Origin: CAZWUK01 sp964636685
GTDB lineage: Bacteria; Bacillota; Clostridia; Christensenellales; CAG-138
DNA length: 39,867 bases
Reading direction: 5' to 3'
Assembly (NCBI GenBank): GCA_964636685.1
Contig: CAZWUK010000008.1
Location: forward strand, 1-39,867
Shown in pieces: positions 7,851 to 15,866 of this stretch (position 1 is its first letter; each line of letters opens with the position of its first letter). Made by a program: the position numbers and the translations under genes. The notes under the pieces were generated by a model. The model was not told the DNA's origin. It searched no databases and saw only the letters and a program-made list of their open reading frames with translations.

Positions 7851-7880
7851 AAAACGCCGCGCAAACGCGCGGCGTTTTTT
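7851..7880 (+). terminator. Rho-independent terminator after jag
   Basis: The stem ACGCCGCG / CGCGGCGT, loop CAAACG, is followed by T6. It closes the rpmH-jag transcript just 24 bases before the mnmE start; mnmE shows no obvious promoter, so some read-through is likely. Confidence 0.88.
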
Positions 7881-7904
7881 GAACTTTTGAGTATGGTATA
7901 TAAA

Positions 7905-9209
7905 ATGACGGAAGATACGATTTTTGCGCCGTCGTCTGCGATCGGCGGCGCTATTGCGGTCATTCGGATTTCCGGACCCGACGCTGCAAGCACGAACAAA
8001 CTGCTTTCTAAGGACATTACGGCTGTACCGCAAAAGCTTGTGCATGTTTCGATCAAAGCACGGGGCGAGCTGCTGGATGACGGGATGGCGGTGTATCTCG
8101 CCGCGCCCGGAACATATACTGGAGAAGCTATGGTAGAGCTCAATTGCCACGGCGGAATGCAGACCGTGCGCGCCATACTGTCGGCGCTGTCTGACCTCGG
8201 CTTTCGTCCTGCCGGAGCGGGTGAATTTACAAAGCGGGCATTTCTCAACGGAAAGCTGGATCTTTCTCAGGCGGAGGCGGTGATGGACATTATCAACGCC
8301 GATGCGGAGCAGAGCCGAAAATCCGCGCTTATGCAGCTTTCAGGCAGTGTGTCAAGGCGGGTACACGAGATTCAGGAGCAGCTTTTAGATGCGTTGTCTG
8401 GCATTGACGCCGCAATCGATTATCCCGACGAGGCGGAAAAAAGCGCCTGCGCCATGCTGCCGGCGTATTTGCGGCGGGCGGAAGCGCTTGCCGGTCGCCT
8501 GATTGACAATGGGCGTGCCGGACGGGTGCTGCGGGACGGGATTCGCGTTGTGCTTGCGGGGCGACCGAACGTGGGGAAATCATCGCTGCTCAACGCCCTG
8601 TGCGGGAGCGATCGCGCGATTGTTACGCCGATTGCGGGAACAACCCGCGATACGGTGGACGAAAAGATCTCAATCGACGGCGTGCCGGTTCGCTTGATCG
8701 ATACGGCAGGCATTCGGGATACCGGCGATGCGGTCGAGCAGATTGGCGTCGCCCGCGCGAGAAACGAATTGGAAGCAGCGGACATCTGTCTTGTCGTGCT
8801 GGACAACGGGGTAGAACTGACAGAAGACGATCGACGGCTGCTGCGGGATACGGCAGGCTTGCCGCGGCTGTTTGTGTGCAATAAGAGCGATATCGACGGC
8901 ACGCCGAAGCTTTTGGACGCAATTCCGGTAAGCGCAAAGACGGGCGAAGGGCTGGATCGTCTCAAACGGGAGATTCTGACAGCGGTGTTGCCGCAAAGCG
9001 TCGATTGCAGCTGCGTCACAAACGAGCGGCATCTTCACGCGCTGGAACAAGCGCGCCGGGCAATTTGCGCCGCAGAAAGCGCGGACGGGCTGGACTGTGC
9101 CGCTACCGATATCGCGGACGCGCTGCATTATCTGGGCGAGATCACGGGCGACGACGTGGACGAAGATGTGATCGACCGGATTTTCGCTAGATTCTGCGTG
9201 GGGAAATAA
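7905..9209 (+). CDS. mnmE: tRNA uridine-5-carboxymethylaminomethyl(34) synthesis GTPase MnmE
   Basis: 434 aa from the ATG at 7905 (MTEDTIFAPSSAIGGAIAVI); earlier in-frame starts at 7893 (ATG) and 7887 (TTG) add a non-conserved leader. None has a good ribosome binding site. The N-terminal folate-binding domain (1-120) includes AGEFTKRAFLNGKLDLSQAEAV. A helical domain holds the G domain: Walker A GRPNVGKSSLLNAL, switch TPIAGTTRDTV, DTAGI, NKSD. The protein ends FCVGK, the family C-terminal C-x-GK motif needed for catalysis. MnmE works with MnmG to modify U34 of several tRNAs; mnmG, which usually follows directly, is not in this window. Confidence 0.95.
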   Translation: MTEDTIFAPSSAIGGAIAVIRISGPDAASTNKLLSKDITAVPQKLVHVSIKARGELLDDGMAVYLAAPGTYTGEAMVELNCHGGMQTVRAILSALSDLGFRPAGAGEFTKRAFLNGKLDLSQAEAVMDIINADAEQSRKSALMQLSGSVSRRVHEIQEQLLDALSGIDAAIDYPDEAEKSACAMLPAYLRRAEALAGRLIDNGRAGRVLRDGIRVVLAGRPNVGKSSLLNALCGSDRAIVTPIAGTTRDTVDEKISIDGVPVRLIDTAGIRDTGDAVEQIGVARARNELEAADICLVVLDNGVELTEDDRRLLRDTAGLPRLFVCNKSDIDGTPKLLDAIPVSAKTGEGLDRLKREILTAVLPQSVDCSCVTNERHLHALEQARRAICAAESADGLDCAATDIADALHYLGEITGDDVDEDVIDRIFARFCVGK

Positions 9210-9340
9210 AGGTTCGCATCGGACAGCCTGTCAAAAAAACGCTTTGCGGCAGGACTTGCGATAGCTCGAAAAAAAAACATGCGTGACGCCCTGCTTTGAG
9301 GAGCGAGGCGCGACGCAGTTGAATGCGCGGAAGAATGCGC

Positions 9341-9369
9341 TTTACCTGCAAGCCGGTTCGGGGTATACT
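9341..9369 (+). promoter_or_regulatory. Promoter of the yhcH-lyxose isomerase pair
   Basis: TTTACC (9341-9346), 17-base spacer and TATACT (9364-9369), 43 bases before the YhcH-like start. Confidence 0.7.
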
Positions 9370-9411
9370 GTTGTCACAAATCGATCATTTGACAGAGAGA
9401 AAGGCGACTTC

Positions 9412-9861
9412 ATGGTAATTGACAATTTGAACAACGCCAAACGTTACGAAACGCTGCATCCCGGCTTTTTGGCGGCCTTTACTTTTTTGAGAGAACATAT
9501 GGCGCATCCGTTTTCCGAAGGACGACATGACATTGCAGACGGCGTGTACGCGATGGTATCTCACTATACGACGAAACCCGAGGATGAATTGAACTGGGAA
9601 GGGCATCGAAAATATATCGATGTGCAGTTTTTGGCGTCAGGCGAGGAGCTGTTGGGTTACGCGAACGCGGATACGATGCGGCAAAAAGGAGAATATGATG
9701 CGGGGAATGATTTTTGCCTGTTTTCGGGCGAAGGGCTTCCCGTCAAGCTGACGTCGGGTACCTTTGCAGTTCTGTATCCGGAGGACGTGCATCGACCTGG
9801 CGGAATGAGTGGGCGCGCGTGCGCCGTAGAGAAGATCGTTGTGAAGGTTGCACTGAACTGA
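9412..9861 (+). CDS. YhcH/YjgK/YiaL family protein
   Basis: 149 aa from the ATG at 9412, the natural N-terminus MVIDNLNNAKRYETLHPGF. This cupin-fold family includes YhcH of the E. coli sialic-acid operon and the EbgC subunit; members are thought to act on sugar anomers or as small sugar-processing enzymes. The landmarks VYAMVSHYTTKPEDELNWEGHRKYIDVQFLASG and FAVLYPEDVHRPG are the family core and carry the putative metal-binding His and Glu. The next gene, a lyxose-isomerase-like enzyme, starts 28 bases later on the same transcript, so a role in aldose/ketose catabolism is likely; the exact sugar is unknown. Confidence 0.88.
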   Translation: MVIDNLNNAKRYETLHPGFLAAFTFLREHMAHPFSEGRHDIADGVYAMVSHYTTKPEDELNWEGHRKYIDVQFLASGEELLGYANADTMRQKGEYDAGNDFCLFSGEGLPVKLTSGTFAVLYPEDVHRPGGMSGRACAVEKIVVKVALN

Positions 9862-9888
9862 AGCGACGCCGAGCGCAGGAGGCAGCGG

Positions 9889-10566
9889 ATGAAACGTTCC
9901 GAGATCAATACGGCAATTCAGAGAATGGAGCGGCTGGTCGAACGGCATGGCGTTCTGCTCCCTCCGTTTTGTGGCTGGACGCCGTCTGCATGGGCGGAAA
10001 AAGACGCTTCCTACAATGAAATCCGCGATAATATGCTCGGCTGGGATGTTACGGATTACGGGCAGGACGATTTTATGAAGATCGGTCTTACGCTGATTAC
10101 ACTCAGAAACGGAAACGCCAAGCTGGAAAAATACAAAAAGCCCTATGCCGAAAAGCTTCTGATGCTTCTGGAGGGACAGTACTCCCCAATGCACTTTCAT
10201 TGGGACAAGATGGAGGATATCATCAATCGGGGCGGGGGCACGGCGATGCTTCGCGTGTTCAATGCGACGAACGAGGACGGTTTTGCAGACAGCGACGTCA
10301 GAGTCTGCAAGGATGGACGGATGTATTTTGTTCCGGCGGGCACCGGCGTGTATCTGGAACCGGGGGAAAGCATTACCATATATCCACGGTTGTATCATGA
10401 TTTTTCCGTTGTGCCGGGGACGGGCGATATTCTGCTCGGAGAAGTTTCAATGTGCAACGATGATATTGGCGACAATTGCTTCAATCCGGAAATGGGAAGG
10501 TTTCCCGCCATTGAGGAGGATGCGCCGCCCTATCGTCTGCTATGTACGGAATATCCCCGCGCATAG
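9889..10566 (+). CDS. D-lyxose isomerase-family protein (cupin-type sugar isomerase)
   Basis: 225 aa, with AGGAGG five bases before the ATG. The family interconverts D-lyxose and D-xylulose, and D-mannose and D-fructose, using a metal held by a cupin barrel. The first metal motif reads SPMHFHWDKMEDI (about residues 100-112: His, His and Glu), and the later ligand is in IYPRLYHDF (about 165-173). The N-terminal helix MKRSEINTAIQRMERL and GWDVTDYGQDDF also fit. It is co-transcribed with the YhcH-like gene, which supports a small two-gene route feeding a rare aldose into the pentose phosphate pathway. A kinase for the product is not adjacent. Confidence 0.85.
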   Translation: MKRSEINTAIQRMERLVERHGVLLPPFCGWTPSAWAEKDASYNEIRDNMLGWDVTDYGQDDFMKIGLTLITLRNGNAKLEKYKKPYAEKLLMLLEGQYSPMHFHWDKMEDIINRGGGTAMLRVFNATNEDGFADSDVRVCKDGRMYFVPAGTGVYLEPGESITIYPRLYHDFSVVPGTGDILLGEVSMCNDDIGDNCFNPEMGRFPAIEEDAPPYRLLCTEYPRA

Positions 10567-10668
10567 AGTCGGCGGAGACGAGCGCCTGCCGTTGTGAACG
10601 CCCGACAGGGAAACCGCGGAGAGACGGAGCGTGCAAAATTGCGTTGCGAATCGTATAGAAATCAGACG

Positions 10669-10690
10669 GCGCCGGAAACGGCGCTTTTTC
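10669..10690 (+). terminator. Rho-independent terminator after the lyxose isomerase-like gene
   Basis: The stem GCGCCG / CGGCGC with a GAAA tetraloop is followed by T5. It is immediately upstream of the AbrB promoter. Confidence 0.82.
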
Positions 10691-10692
10691 TA

Positions 10693-10720
10693 TTGACAAA
10701 CAAGTATGAAAAGTTATACT
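10693..10720 (+). promoter_or_regulatory. Promoter of the abrB-ABC exporter operon
   Basis: A perfect TTGACA (10693-10698), 16-base spacer and TATACT (10715-10720), 40 bases before the chosen AbrB start. An autoregulatory AbrB site could overlap it, but none can be defined by eye. Confidence 0.8.
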
Positions 10721-10759
10721 AGTAAGAAATAAATGAATAATACTTTGTACGGAGGCAAT

Positions 10760-10993
10760 ATGGAAGGACCTGAAGGAAAGCATATTTTTGGAACGGTGCA
10801 CGTCGGAGAGAAAGGGCAGATTGTGATTCCGAAAAGGGCGCGTGAGATATTCAATATCAAACCCGGTGATTCGCTTCTGGTGCTGGGTGACGAAAAACAA
10901 GGGATTGCGATTGTGAAGACGGAGTTGTTTACGAAGATGGCAAGCGATATTTTAAACAGGAGCCGCTTTGCCGCAGACGAGGAGGAAGAATGA
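10760..10993 (+). CDS. AbrB/MazE-family transition-state type regulator
   Basis: 77 aa from the ATG at 10760, which has GGAGG four bases upstream; an in-frame ATG at 10733 lacks a ribosome binding site and lies close to the predicted transcription start. The swapped-hairpin AbrB DNA-binding domain fills residues 10-55: FGTVHVGEKGQIVIPKRAREIFNIKPGDSLLVLGDE. The acidic tail EEEE has no known role. The stop overlaps the start of the ABC ATPase gene (ATGA), so the regulator is made together with the exporter and probably controls its own operon (inference from context). Confidence 0.85.
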   Translation: MEGPEGKHIFGTVHVGEKGQIVIPKRAREIFNIKPGDSLLVLGDEKQGIAIVKTELFTKMASDILNRSRFAADEEEE

Positions 10994-11718
10994 ACGCGAT
11001 TGAAACCAGAGGGTTGACAAAGCGCTTTCAAAACCGTGTCGCGGTGGATCATTTGGATCTGACGGTGCAAGAGGGCGAGCTGTTTGCGCTGCTCGGTCAA
11101 AACGGAGCCGGTAAAACGACAACCATTCGCATGCTTTGCTGCCTGACGAAGCCCTCAGAAGGCGACGCGCTGCTGCTGGGAGACAGCATCGTCACCAAGG
11201 AGGAAGCGGTAAAGCAGAAGCTGAACGTTTCCCCACAGGAAACCGCGGTGGCATCCAAGCTTTCCGTGCGGGAAAATTTGGAGCTGATCGCAAGGATCTA
11301 CGGCGACGATAAGCGGCAGGCGCGGCAAAAAGCGGAGCGTCTGATGGAACAGTTCTCGCTTGCCGATCGAGCAAACGATCGCGCCCAATCGCTCTCCGGC
11401 GGCTTGCAGCGGCGTCTCAGCATCGCCATGGCGCTGATTACCGATCCCAAGGTGCTGTTCCTAGATGAGCCGACGCTGGGGCTCGATGTGCGGGCGCGCA
11501 GAGATCTCTGGGAGGTCGTGGAAGCGCTCAAGGGGAAGATTACCGTGGTTTTGACCACGCACTATCTGGAGGAAGCGGAGGCACTGTCCGACCGGATTGG
11601 CATTATGCACGGCGGAAAGATGCAAATGCTTGGAACGGCGGAGGAGATTAAGACGCGTACCGGCAAGGCGACTTTTGAAGACGCGTTTCTTGCGTTGACG
11701 GATGAGGAGGTGGAGTAA
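10990..11718 (+). CDS. ABC transporter ATP-binding protein (ABC-2/drug-export type)
   Basis: 242 aa. All catalytic motifs are intact: Walker A GQNGAGKTTT, Q-loop in VSPQETAV, signature LSGGLQRRL, Walker B VLFLDEP, D-loop LGLD and switch His in TTHYLEEAEAL. The sequence is closest in style to the CcmA/DrrA/NatA group that works with ABC-2 permeases, which fits the gene that follows (start 11720). The exported substrate cannot be deduced. It is translationally coupled to the AbrB gene upstream. Confidence 0.92.
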   Translation: MNAIETRGLTKRFQNRVAVDHLDLTVQEGELFALLGQNGAGKTTTIRMLCCLTKPSEGDALLLGDSIVTKEEAVKQKLNVSPQETAVASKLSVRENLELIARIYGDDKRQARQKAERLMEQFSLADRANDRAQSLSGGLQRRLSIAMALITDPKVLFLDEPTLGLDVRARRDLWEVVEALKGKITVVLTTHYLEEAEALSDRIGIMHGGKMQMLGTAEEIKTRTGKATFEDAFLALTDEEVE

Positions 11719-11719
11719 C

Positions 11720-12451
11720 ATGCGCTATATGGCGTTTGCGGCGCGCAACCGCAAGGAAATTTTGCGCGACCCGTTGACCTTGCTGTTCGGGCTGGGATTT
11801 CCGATCATTTTAACCACGCTTATGTCGCTGCTGAGCAGCGGTATTCCGGAAATGCCGGAAATTTTCTCCGTCTCCAATCTGGCGCCGGGTATGGCGGTAT
11901 TTGGGCTGTCGTTTCTATCGATGTTTATCGGTATGCTGATTGCAGGCGACCGTGACAACGCCTTTGCGATGCGGCTGTTTGCATCGCCGTTGCGGGAGAA
12001 CGATTATATTCTCGGTTATTCGCTGCCGATGGTGCCCGTGGGGGTTGCGCAGTGCTTGATCTGCCTGCTGTATGGAGCAGTTTTCGGTTTACGCCTTGAC
12101 TGGTATGTCTTGGTGACGCTTGCGGTGCTTCTGCCGATCGTGGTGCTGTTTATCGCATTTGGATTTCTGATCGGCGCAACGTTGAATTACCGTCAGGTAG
12201 GCGGGATTGCAACGATTTTTATCAATGTTGCGGCATGGCTGAGCGGTACGTGGTTCGACCTGAACATGATCGGCGGGGTGTTTAAGGCCATCGGTTATGC
12301 GCTGCCGTTTGCGCACGCGGTAGACGCCGTTCGCGCGTCAATGGCGGGAAATCTCGGCGATATACTGCCGCATCTTTGGTGGGTGCTTGGTTACGCTGTG
12401 GCGATATTTACGCTTTCAGCCGCGTTATTCCGCAAGAAAATGAAAAATTGA
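11720..12451 (+). CDS. ABC-2 type transporter permease
   Basis: 243 aa from the ATG at 11720, preceded by GAGGAGGTGG; the frame opens 18 bases earlier, inside the ATPase gene, without a good start. Six membrane helices are visible (about residues 20-40, 55-75, 95-118, 130-152, 160-182 and 215-235), with the N-terminal basic segment RNRKEILRDPLTLLFGLGFP typical of ABC-2 permeases. A central amphipathic region IGYALPFAHAVDAVRASMAG precedes the last helix. It pairs with the preceding ATPase to form an export system with AbrB-type regulation; the cargo is unknown. Confidence 0.9.
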   Translation: MRYMAFAARNRKEILRDPLTLLFGLGFPIILTTLMSLLSSGIPEMPEIFSVSNLAPGMAVFGLSFLSMFIGMLIAGDRDNAFAMRLFASPLRENDYILGYSLPMVPVGVAQCLICLLYGAVFGLRLDWYVLVTLAVLLPIVVLFIAFGFLIGATLNYRQVGGIATIFINVAAWLSGTWFDLNMIGGVFKAIGYALPFAHAVDAVRASMAGNLGDILPHLWWVLGYAVAIFTLSAALFRKKMKN

Positions 12452-12464
12452 CAGGAACCGAGAG

Positions 12465-12496
12465 AAGCGGCGCGCATCAGCGTGCCGCTTTTCTTT
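12465..12496 (+). terminator. Rho-independent terminator after the ABC exporter
   Basis: A stem of 10 to 11 bp (AGCGGCGCGC / GCGTGCCGCT, one G-U pair, loop ATCA) is followed by TTTTCTTT. Confidence 0.82.
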
Positions 12497-12518
12497 AGCA
12501 ACGGCAAGAACGTATGCG

Positions 12519-12547
12519 TTGACGCAAAAGCAAGCGGTTGGTAAAAT
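12519..12547 (+). promoter_or_regulatory. Promoter of the methyltransferase gene
   Basis: TTGACG (12519-12524), 17-base spacer and TAAAAT (12542-12547). The predicted transcription start near 12554 leaves too little leader for the ATG at 12559 and favours the ATG at 12577. Confidence 0.72.
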
Positions 12548-12576
12548 GACAGTATCAAATGACGGGGAAACGGAAG

Positions 12577-13173
12577 ATGAACAATCGCTATATCAAGGAT
12601 TTTTTTGATCGACGTGCCGCTCAGTGGGACGAATCGGGCGCGGAGGATGCGGAAAAGCTGCGCGGCATTCTGATGCTTGCCGGGATCGAGCCTGGCTGCC
12701 GTGTCCTGGACGTGGCATGCGGCACCGGCGTTTTATTTCCGCTATATCTTTCGATGGGCGTCGCACACATCACAGGTATGGACATTTCGGATGGGATGAT
12801 TGCAAAAGCGCGTGAAAAATTTTCGGACGCGCGGATCAAGCTGATTGTTGGAGATGCGGAGAATAAAAGCTTGCAGGAAACGTTTGACCGCTGTGTGATC
12901 TATAATGCGTTTCCGCACTTTATGAATCCGATTCGGCTTTTTGATAACATGGCTTCCATGCTAACGCCCGGCGCGAGACTGACCGTTGCGCATGGGCGGG
13001 GGCGACAGGCAATCAATGCGCAGCATGTGCGGCGTGCGGAGATGGTTTCGGTGGATCTGGTGCCGGCGCCGATGCTGATCGAATGGATGTCGCCCTGGTT
13101 TACTGTGGATATTGCAATTGACGCGCCAGAACGCTATGTTGTTTCCGGTCTGCGCCGTGAGGCGACCGTATAA
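12577..13173 (+). CDS. Class I SAM-dependent methyltransferase
   Basis: 198 aa from the ATG at 12577, chosen on promoter position. The Rossmann fold motifs are clear: motif I VLDVACGTGVLFP (about residues 40-52), the acidic end of strand 2 in GMDISDGM, motif II IVGDAENKS and motif IV CVIYNAFPHFMNP. The substrate is not evident; the core resembles the UbiE/arsenite-methyltransferase-like group, a very broad class. The late segment RQAINAQHVRRAEMVS may form part of the acceptor site. It is a single-gene unit with its own promoter and terminator. Confidence 0.85.
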   Translation: MNNRYIKDFFDRRAAQWDESGAEDAEKLRGILMLAGIEPGCRVLDVACGTGVLFPLYLSMGVAHITGMDISDGMIAKAREKFSDARIKLIVGDAENKSLQETFDRCVIYNAFPHFMNPIRLFDNMASMLTPGARLTVAHGRGRQAINAQHVRRAEMVSVDLVPAPMLIEWMSPWFTVDIAIDAPERYVVSGLRREATV

Positions 13174-13218
13174 AAGCGCAAGCACCAATTGGGTATAAAA
13201 AGGCCGGTTCCAGACCAA

Positions 13219-13244
13219 AGCCGCCGCGTGAGCGGCTTTTTTTT
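13219..13244 (+). terminator. Rho-independent terminator after the methyltransferase gene
   Basis: The stem AGCCGC / GCGGCT, loop CGCGTGA, runs into T8. Confidence 0.85.
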
Positions 13245-13354
13245 GTGGACTGGAACGTACACATATCGCGGCTAGACGGAATAGAATGCAGTGATGACCG
13301 GAAGGCGCAGCGTTTGCCTTTCGGCCATGAATTGAAAGACAGGAGACGTCATTT

Positions 13355-13747
13355 ATGATAGAAAACGAACAGGATCGCGCGGAGCTCGAAGTGGACGTAA
13401 CGGAAACGCCGGAGCAGGAACCCGGGCTGGTACAGGCGGCAGAGCGGCATCCGGACGTAGGCGCGCAGGGAAAATGCGCACATGTCTGCGTACAATATGC
13501 CGACGTCAGCGTGCCGATCAAGCTGAATCCGTATACGAATGTCGGTTGTGTCAAAGTGGAGTGCTGCGGCGCGCCGGAGGTCGTGTGCCGCGTCAAACCG
13601 GAATGCAGCAAGAATAAGGGCTGTGAATTTACGATCACGCAGACGATGTGCGTCAGGATTCCGGTGGAATTCGGAGCGGTCGCCACCGTTGGCGATACGA
13701 TCGTTGAATGCGGCAAATGCGGCGGCTGCGATCACTGCAAAAAATAG
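13355..13747 (+). CDS. Uncharacterised small cysteine-rich protein
   Basis: 130 aa, with AGGAGA eight bases before the ATG. I do not recognise a named family. The first 35 residues are acidic and probably disordered. The rest holds 13 cysteines, with two related-looking beta-rich stretches (VQYADVSVPIKLNPYTNVGCVKVECCG and TITQTMCVRIPVEFGAVATVGDTIVECG) around a basic KPECSKNKGC link. The C-terminus is a CxxCxxCxxC run (CGKCGGCDHC). There is no signal peptide or membrane segment, so it should be cytoplasmic or, in a spore-former, a spore-layer protein. The cysteine pattern could bind metal or cross-link. It is a monocistronic gene between two terminator-like hairpins. Confidence 0.75.
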   Translation: MIENEQDRAELEVDVTETPEQEPGLVQAAERHPDVGAQGKCAHVCVQYADVSVPIKLNPYTNVGCVKVECCGAPEVVCRVKPECSKNKGCEFTITQTMCVRIPVEFGAVATVGDTIVECGKCGGCDHCKK

Positions 13748-13804
13748 TGTGCGCAGCATGAGCAACGCAAAATAGCAGGTAGAATGCCGTAAATTTTGCG
13801 ATGA

Positions 13805-13846
13805 GGCACGGGCGTCTGCTTCTTGCGGATGACCGTGCCGCTTTCT
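13805..13846 (+). terminator. Long terminator-like hairpin after the cysteine-rich gene
   Basis: The stem GGCACGG-g-CGTCTGC / GCGGATG-a-CCGTGCC (14 bp with one G-A mismatch, loop TTCTT, bases 13805-13839) is followed only by GCTTTCT, a poor U-tract. The other 290 bases of the 13748-14080 gap hold a T8 run near 13890 and a possible promoter; no gene was seen. Confidence 0.5.
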
Positions 13847-13908
13847 GCAAGGGCTTCGCAATTTTGAAACACATGACGCATGCGATCCGTTTTTTTTGAT
13901 TGACGATA

Positions 13909-13937
13909 TTGGGAAAATGTACTACCCTTGTTAATAT
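13909..13937 (+). promoter_or_regulatory. Possible promoter of the CapA-like gene
   Basis: TTGGGA (13909-13914), 17-base spacer and TAATAT (13932-13937). A nearby TTGACG at 13900 pairs less well with TACCCT. The leader would be about 135 bases. Confidence 0.45.
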
Positions 13938-14080
13938 ATAGAGATTTACTCCATCGAAAGCCGCTCCTACGACAACGGCGACTTTATTTCATATTGCAAT
14001 TCTGCAAAGCCGGTGCTGCGAGCGAATCAATCTGCCGGAAGATGAACGCTCGGGCGTCAGGGGGATATGGGGAATATCGA

Positions 14081-15379
14081 ATGAAGAAAAAGAAAAAATA
14101 CGGGAAAATGGCAGCCGTATTGCTCGCCGCGCTGTTTCTGACCGCTTGTGCGACGAACGGACAGAACGCGCGGAGCACAGAAATACCAACGGAGCATACG
14201 CCAGAAGCGAGCCTTGGCACGTCTTTGCTGCAGACAACCGCCACGCCAGCCCCGGCGGAGGAGAAGGTTGTAATCGGCGCAGTGGGGGATATTATGGTCA
14301 TGCCTCGCCAGGTCAGCGAAGCTTATAACGCTTCCACGGGCGTCTATGATTTTTCCAGGACATTTAGCGGCGTGGCTGCAATGTTTTCCCAAACAGATCT
14401 CATGTGCGGTAATTTTGAATGCTGTTTTGCGGGAGCGGAGGCCGGCTATTCCAACGGAAGCCCCAATCCTGTTGGTTTGATGCGCTTCAACGCGCCGGAT
14501 ACGTTTCTGGACGCCTTGCAGGGCGCGGGGTTTGACTGTCTCACGACTGCCAACAACCATGCCGCGGACTACGGTATCGATGGGGTGCGACGCACCATTG
14601 AGACGATACAAGGCGCGAACCTGCTGCAGACCGGCACCTTCCAAGATTCGGCGGCAAGGAAAAACGTCACGGTCACTGAAATCAACGGGATCAAGATTGG
14701 GGTGCTTGCCGCTACCAATTGGATCAATAGCTACACGGTGCTGCGAAATAGCGAAAAGGATACCTATTTCTCTCGTTTGCAGGACATGGACGCCATTCGC
14801 CGGGAGGTGCGGGATTGTCGCGACGCTGGCGCCGAGTTCATCGTCATGTTTGCACATTGGGATTATGAATATCAAACAAGACCCGCCGGAGGAACACGAA
14901 AATATGCGGCTTCACTGCTGAAAGCGGGTGTGGATGTGGTGATTGGCTCACATCCGCACGTCGTGCAGCCGTTTGAGTATGTTACTGTGCAGCGGGAGGA
15001 TGGTTCGGAATACACGGGGCTGGTTGCATATTCCCTCGGCGATTTTCTTGCGAATATGACGAACGAACGTATCTACGGCATCTATTTGCAGCTTACGGTT
15101 GAACGGGAGAGCGACGGGACGGTTCGGCTTACAGAAGCCTCCTATATGCCCACGATCTGCTTCCGGCATGAGTATCCGGTCGAAACTCCCAATTTTCACC
15201 AGCTTTTGCCGGCATTGGCAGATCCATCGAAAGCGGTTGTCATCGGGGCGTTGACGGAGCATGAAAAGGCCGTAATCTCGAAATGCAGGAAATATGTGCT
15301 TGACGTCTGCGGAGAGACTGTGGTGCCGTTGATACCGGATGCGGAATGGATTTCCGATCCGGCGGCTGCACACTCATAA
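14081..15379 (+). CDS. CapA-family lipoprotein (poly-gamma-glutamate capsule protein-like)
   Basis: 432 aa from the ATG at 14081, chosen because it places a lysine-rich signal peptide and lipobox LTAC (Cys23) at the N-terminus. A Thr/Pro/Ala-rich linker (24-65) tethers the domain to the membrane surface. The CapA metallophosphatase-like core runs from about residue 68: IGAVGDIMVMPRQ, DLMCGNFECCF, CLTTANNHAADYG, VMFAHWDYEY, VVIGSHPHVVQPFEYV and YSLGDFLAN, all standard landmarks for a metal-binding calcineurin-like fold. Family members are linked to poly-glutamate capsule synthesis, but many occur without capBC, as here, so the substrate is unknown. Confidence 0.88.
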   Translation: MKKKKKYGKMAAVLLAALFLTACATNGQNARSTEIPTEHTPEASLGTSLLQTTATPAPAEEKVVIGAVGDIMVMPRQVSEAYNASTGVYDFSRTFSGVAAMFSQTDLMCGNFECCFAGAEAGYSNGSPNPVGLMRFNAPDTFLDALQGAGFDCLTTANNHAADYGIDGVRRTIETIQGANLLQTGTFQDSAARKNVTVTEINGIKIGVLAATNWINSYTVLRNSEKDTYFSRLQDMDAIRREVRDCRDAGAEFIVMFAHWDYEYQTRPAGGTRKYAASLLKAGVDVVIGSHPHVVQPFEYVTVQREDGSEYTGLVAYSLGDFLANMTNERIYGIYLQLTVERESDGTVRLTEASYMPTICFRHEYPVETPNFHQLLPALADPSKAVVIGALTEHEKAVISKCRKYVLDVCGETVVPLIPDAEWISDPAAAHS

Positions 15380-15866
15380 TCTGCGGCGAAAGTTCAAACG
15401 GATAAAAGCTCGACGTTTTTTGACCTCGGGCTTTTGTTGCAGACTGGGCCAAGGACAACGCAGGGGTTCTATAATAGCGCCGCTTTTCAACAGCGGTTTG
15501 CAGAAGGTATTCCAGCTTGACGCTGTTAGAGACGGACAAGACCGTGTTGCGAAAAGCCAATGAATATGATACATTATATATGAAATGCGATAATAAGCAG
15601 GTAAGTATCTATATTTTTTTGTTGATTAACTCATAAGAAATGCGCCTAAATCTCTGGATATGGCTTTTGAATTTTTCGGATGGGGCGGCCTACGCCATTG
15701 CTGCGGCTTCCTTGGCTTGCTGTACGGTCGGCGTGTTCGAATTCTCAGTGATTTTTAGTGATTTGCCGATTTGGCATAGGCGCTTATTCAACGGATTGCA
15801 TTGAAAATGCAATGCTCTAAAAGTGCTTTTATGCGAAAAACGGATACGCCAAGAAGGAGGTGCCGG
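15380..15866 (+). other. Intergenic region upstream of the two-component system
   Basis: 487 bases with no convincing gene; the short open frames inside lack a ribosome binding site and family resemblance. Two structured elements are visible: an 8-base direct repeat AGTGATTT at 15747 and 15757 (10-base period), and an inverted repeat ATTGCATT-GAA-AATGCAAT at 15795-15813. A weak promoter-like pair, TTGCGA then TACATT with a 17-base spacer, occurs in the 15545-15575 stretch. The regulator gene begins after AAGGAGG at 15854-15860. Confidence 0.6.

Noticed and set aside
15339..15563. Small + strand frame after the CapA-like gene
   Set aside because: It begins inside the capA frame, has no ribosome binding site and no family resemblance; treated as intergenic.
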